A stretch of 64,000 nt of DNA. Source: Gemmatimonadota bacterium (GTDB lineage Bacteria; Gemmatimonadota; Gemmatimonadetes; Longimicrobiales; Gaopeijiaceae). The DNA is taken from positions 1 through 64,000 of the forward strand of contig JAJDNC010000009.1 of assembly GCA_022340865.1 (NCBI GenBank), read 5' to 3'. Shown one piece after another: positions 63,281 to 64,000 of the stretch; the first letter of the stretch is position 1; the number at the start of each line of letters is the position of its first letter. Under the pieces are notes generated by a model, which did not search any database, was not told where the DNA came from, and saw nothing but the letters and a program-made list of their open reading frames with translations. Both the position numbers and the translations under genes were made by a program.

Positions 63281-64000
63281 TTGACGTTCCTCAGGATCAT
63301 GTTCACGGACCAGCCGTAGGTGATGGGCTGCGCGCCGCCGGTGGTGGCCCGCTCCTCGGCCTCCGACCTCACGCGTACGGCGTCGACGAGCGGCAGGCCC
63401 GCACCTGTGACCTGGCTGGCGTACGTGCTCCCTCCCGTCCTGTACCAGAAGCCGGAGGTGGTGTCCATGCCCGTGGCGAACTCGACGAGGCTGTCGCCGT
63501 AGATCCCTCTGAAGAGGCCCCACGTGGCGGGATCCATCTCCGACTGCTGGAAGGCGAGCTCGACGTTCCGATACAGCATCAGCACGGTGCCCAGCGCCGG
63601 ATTGAAGCCGGTGTACGACCTCAGCTTGCGCAACCGCATGAAGTTGCCGGAGGCGCCGACGGTGTCGGCGCCGTTGCCCGCGCAGTCGCTGGCCGGTTGG
63701 CCGCCGGAAGACTCTATGGTGCTCCAGGACGGGATGTCGTAGTACGTCCATGCTCCGGTGAGGGGGTCGCGGAGGGCGAAGCCGCTGACCTGGCTCGTGT
63801 CCAGGCCCGCCATGCCGCCGTCGACGTAGACGGTCGTGAGTGGTCCGGGGATCTGGGCGCACACGCCCGCGAGCGCCATGGGGGAGTGGACGACCAGCTC
63901 CCGGTGGTCGGCCACGACGATCCCGTTCGCCGTCACCGAGCGCACGTCCGACCCGATGAGCTCCGTGACGCTGCGGGCGTTGTCCTGGGCCGCGGTCCTG
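63277..64000 (-). CDS. Type IV pilus minor pilin, PilW-like (partial, runs off the window)
   Basis: The frame is open from the window edge to a TGA at 63277, giving 240 residues of the C-terminal part. The visible start AAQDNARSVTELIGSDVRSV is the region after the pilin helix in PilW-type proteins. The N-terminal cleavage signal is outside the window. A beta-rich body follows. Its stop overlaps the start of the PilX-like gene, so the two minor pilins are co-translated. Confidence 0.7.
   Translation of the reverse strand, partial: RTAAQDNARSVTELIGSDVRSVTANGIVVADHRELVVHSPMALAGVCAQIPGPLTTVYVDGGMAGLDTSQVSGFALRDPLTGAWTYYDIPSWSTIESSGGQPASDCAGNGADTVGASGNFMRLRKLRSYTGFNPALGTVLMLYRNVELAFQQSEMDPATWGLFRGIYGDSLVEFATGMDTTSGFWYRTGGSTYASQVTGAGLPLVDAVRVRSEAEERATTGGAQPITYGWSVNMILRNVK

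Overview
The window is about 70% G+C and reads as a chromosomal segment of a Gemmatimonadota-like bacterium. The basis is the combination of a Ser/Thr kinase with a TolB-like/TPR region plus two kinase-less relatives, three very large secreted BNR/Vps10-type beta-propeller proteins, an OPT transporter, secreted M1 and esterase-like hydrolases, and type IV minor pilins. This taxon call is an inference; no rRNA gene is present. Genes are dense on both strands, and no gap exceeds 300 bases (the longest are 35228-35518, 16218-16496, 19722-19980 and 3145-3402). I found no tRNA, rRNA, insertion sequence or CRISPR array.

Layout. 1-7.3 kb: the C-terminus of a tyrosine recombinase, a SagB-like nitroreductase, a protein kinase, an ABC-class ATPase, a trypsin-like protein and an alpha/beta hydrolase. 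7.3-12.6 kb: formiminotransferase-cyclodeaminase, then a PerR-like regulator directly upstream of katG, with a 16-bp palindrome just before the regulator start codon. 12.6-22.3 kb: a TolB-like/TPR membrane protein, a secreted esterase-like protein, a YncE-like propeller, an OPT transporter, a YceI protein and an ion transporter. 22.4-31.8 kb: a tightly packed minus-strand operon of an HD-like protein, PrpD, a large+small fused aconitase/homoaconitase, a beta-decarboxylating dehydrogenase, a CitD-CitE fusion and CitF, preceded by a LysN-like aminotransferase. 31.9-42.9 kb: three paralogous BNR/Vps10 proteins with a phosphopantetheinyl transferase between the second and third.

43-49.2 kb: a membrane-anchored repeat protein, an M1 peptidase, a DUF2157-like membrane protein, infC with a probable AUU start, and an M20 peptidase. 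49.2-51.0 kb: a fused HgcA-HgcB-like corrinoid/ferredoxin membrane protein translationally coupled to a SAM methyltransferase. This is the most unusual pair in the window. 51.2-57.2 kb: a Tat-exported GH2 enzyme and a lipoprotein/TPR pair. 57.3-62.1 kb: a 2-oxoacid:ferredoxin oxidoreductase (KorAB) with an FAD/iron-sulfur NAD(P)H oxidoreductase. 62.2-64 kb: two type IV minor pilin genes, the second running off the window.

Working together: perR-katG is a peroxide-defence unit. The KorAB module couples 2-oxoacid oxidation or carboxylation to ferredoxin and NAD(P)H. The citrate-lyase operon joins citrate or homocitrate dehydration/hydration, oxidative decarboxylation and cleavage. The HgcAB-like/methyltransferase pair suggests a corrinoid methyl-transfer reaction of unknown substrate.
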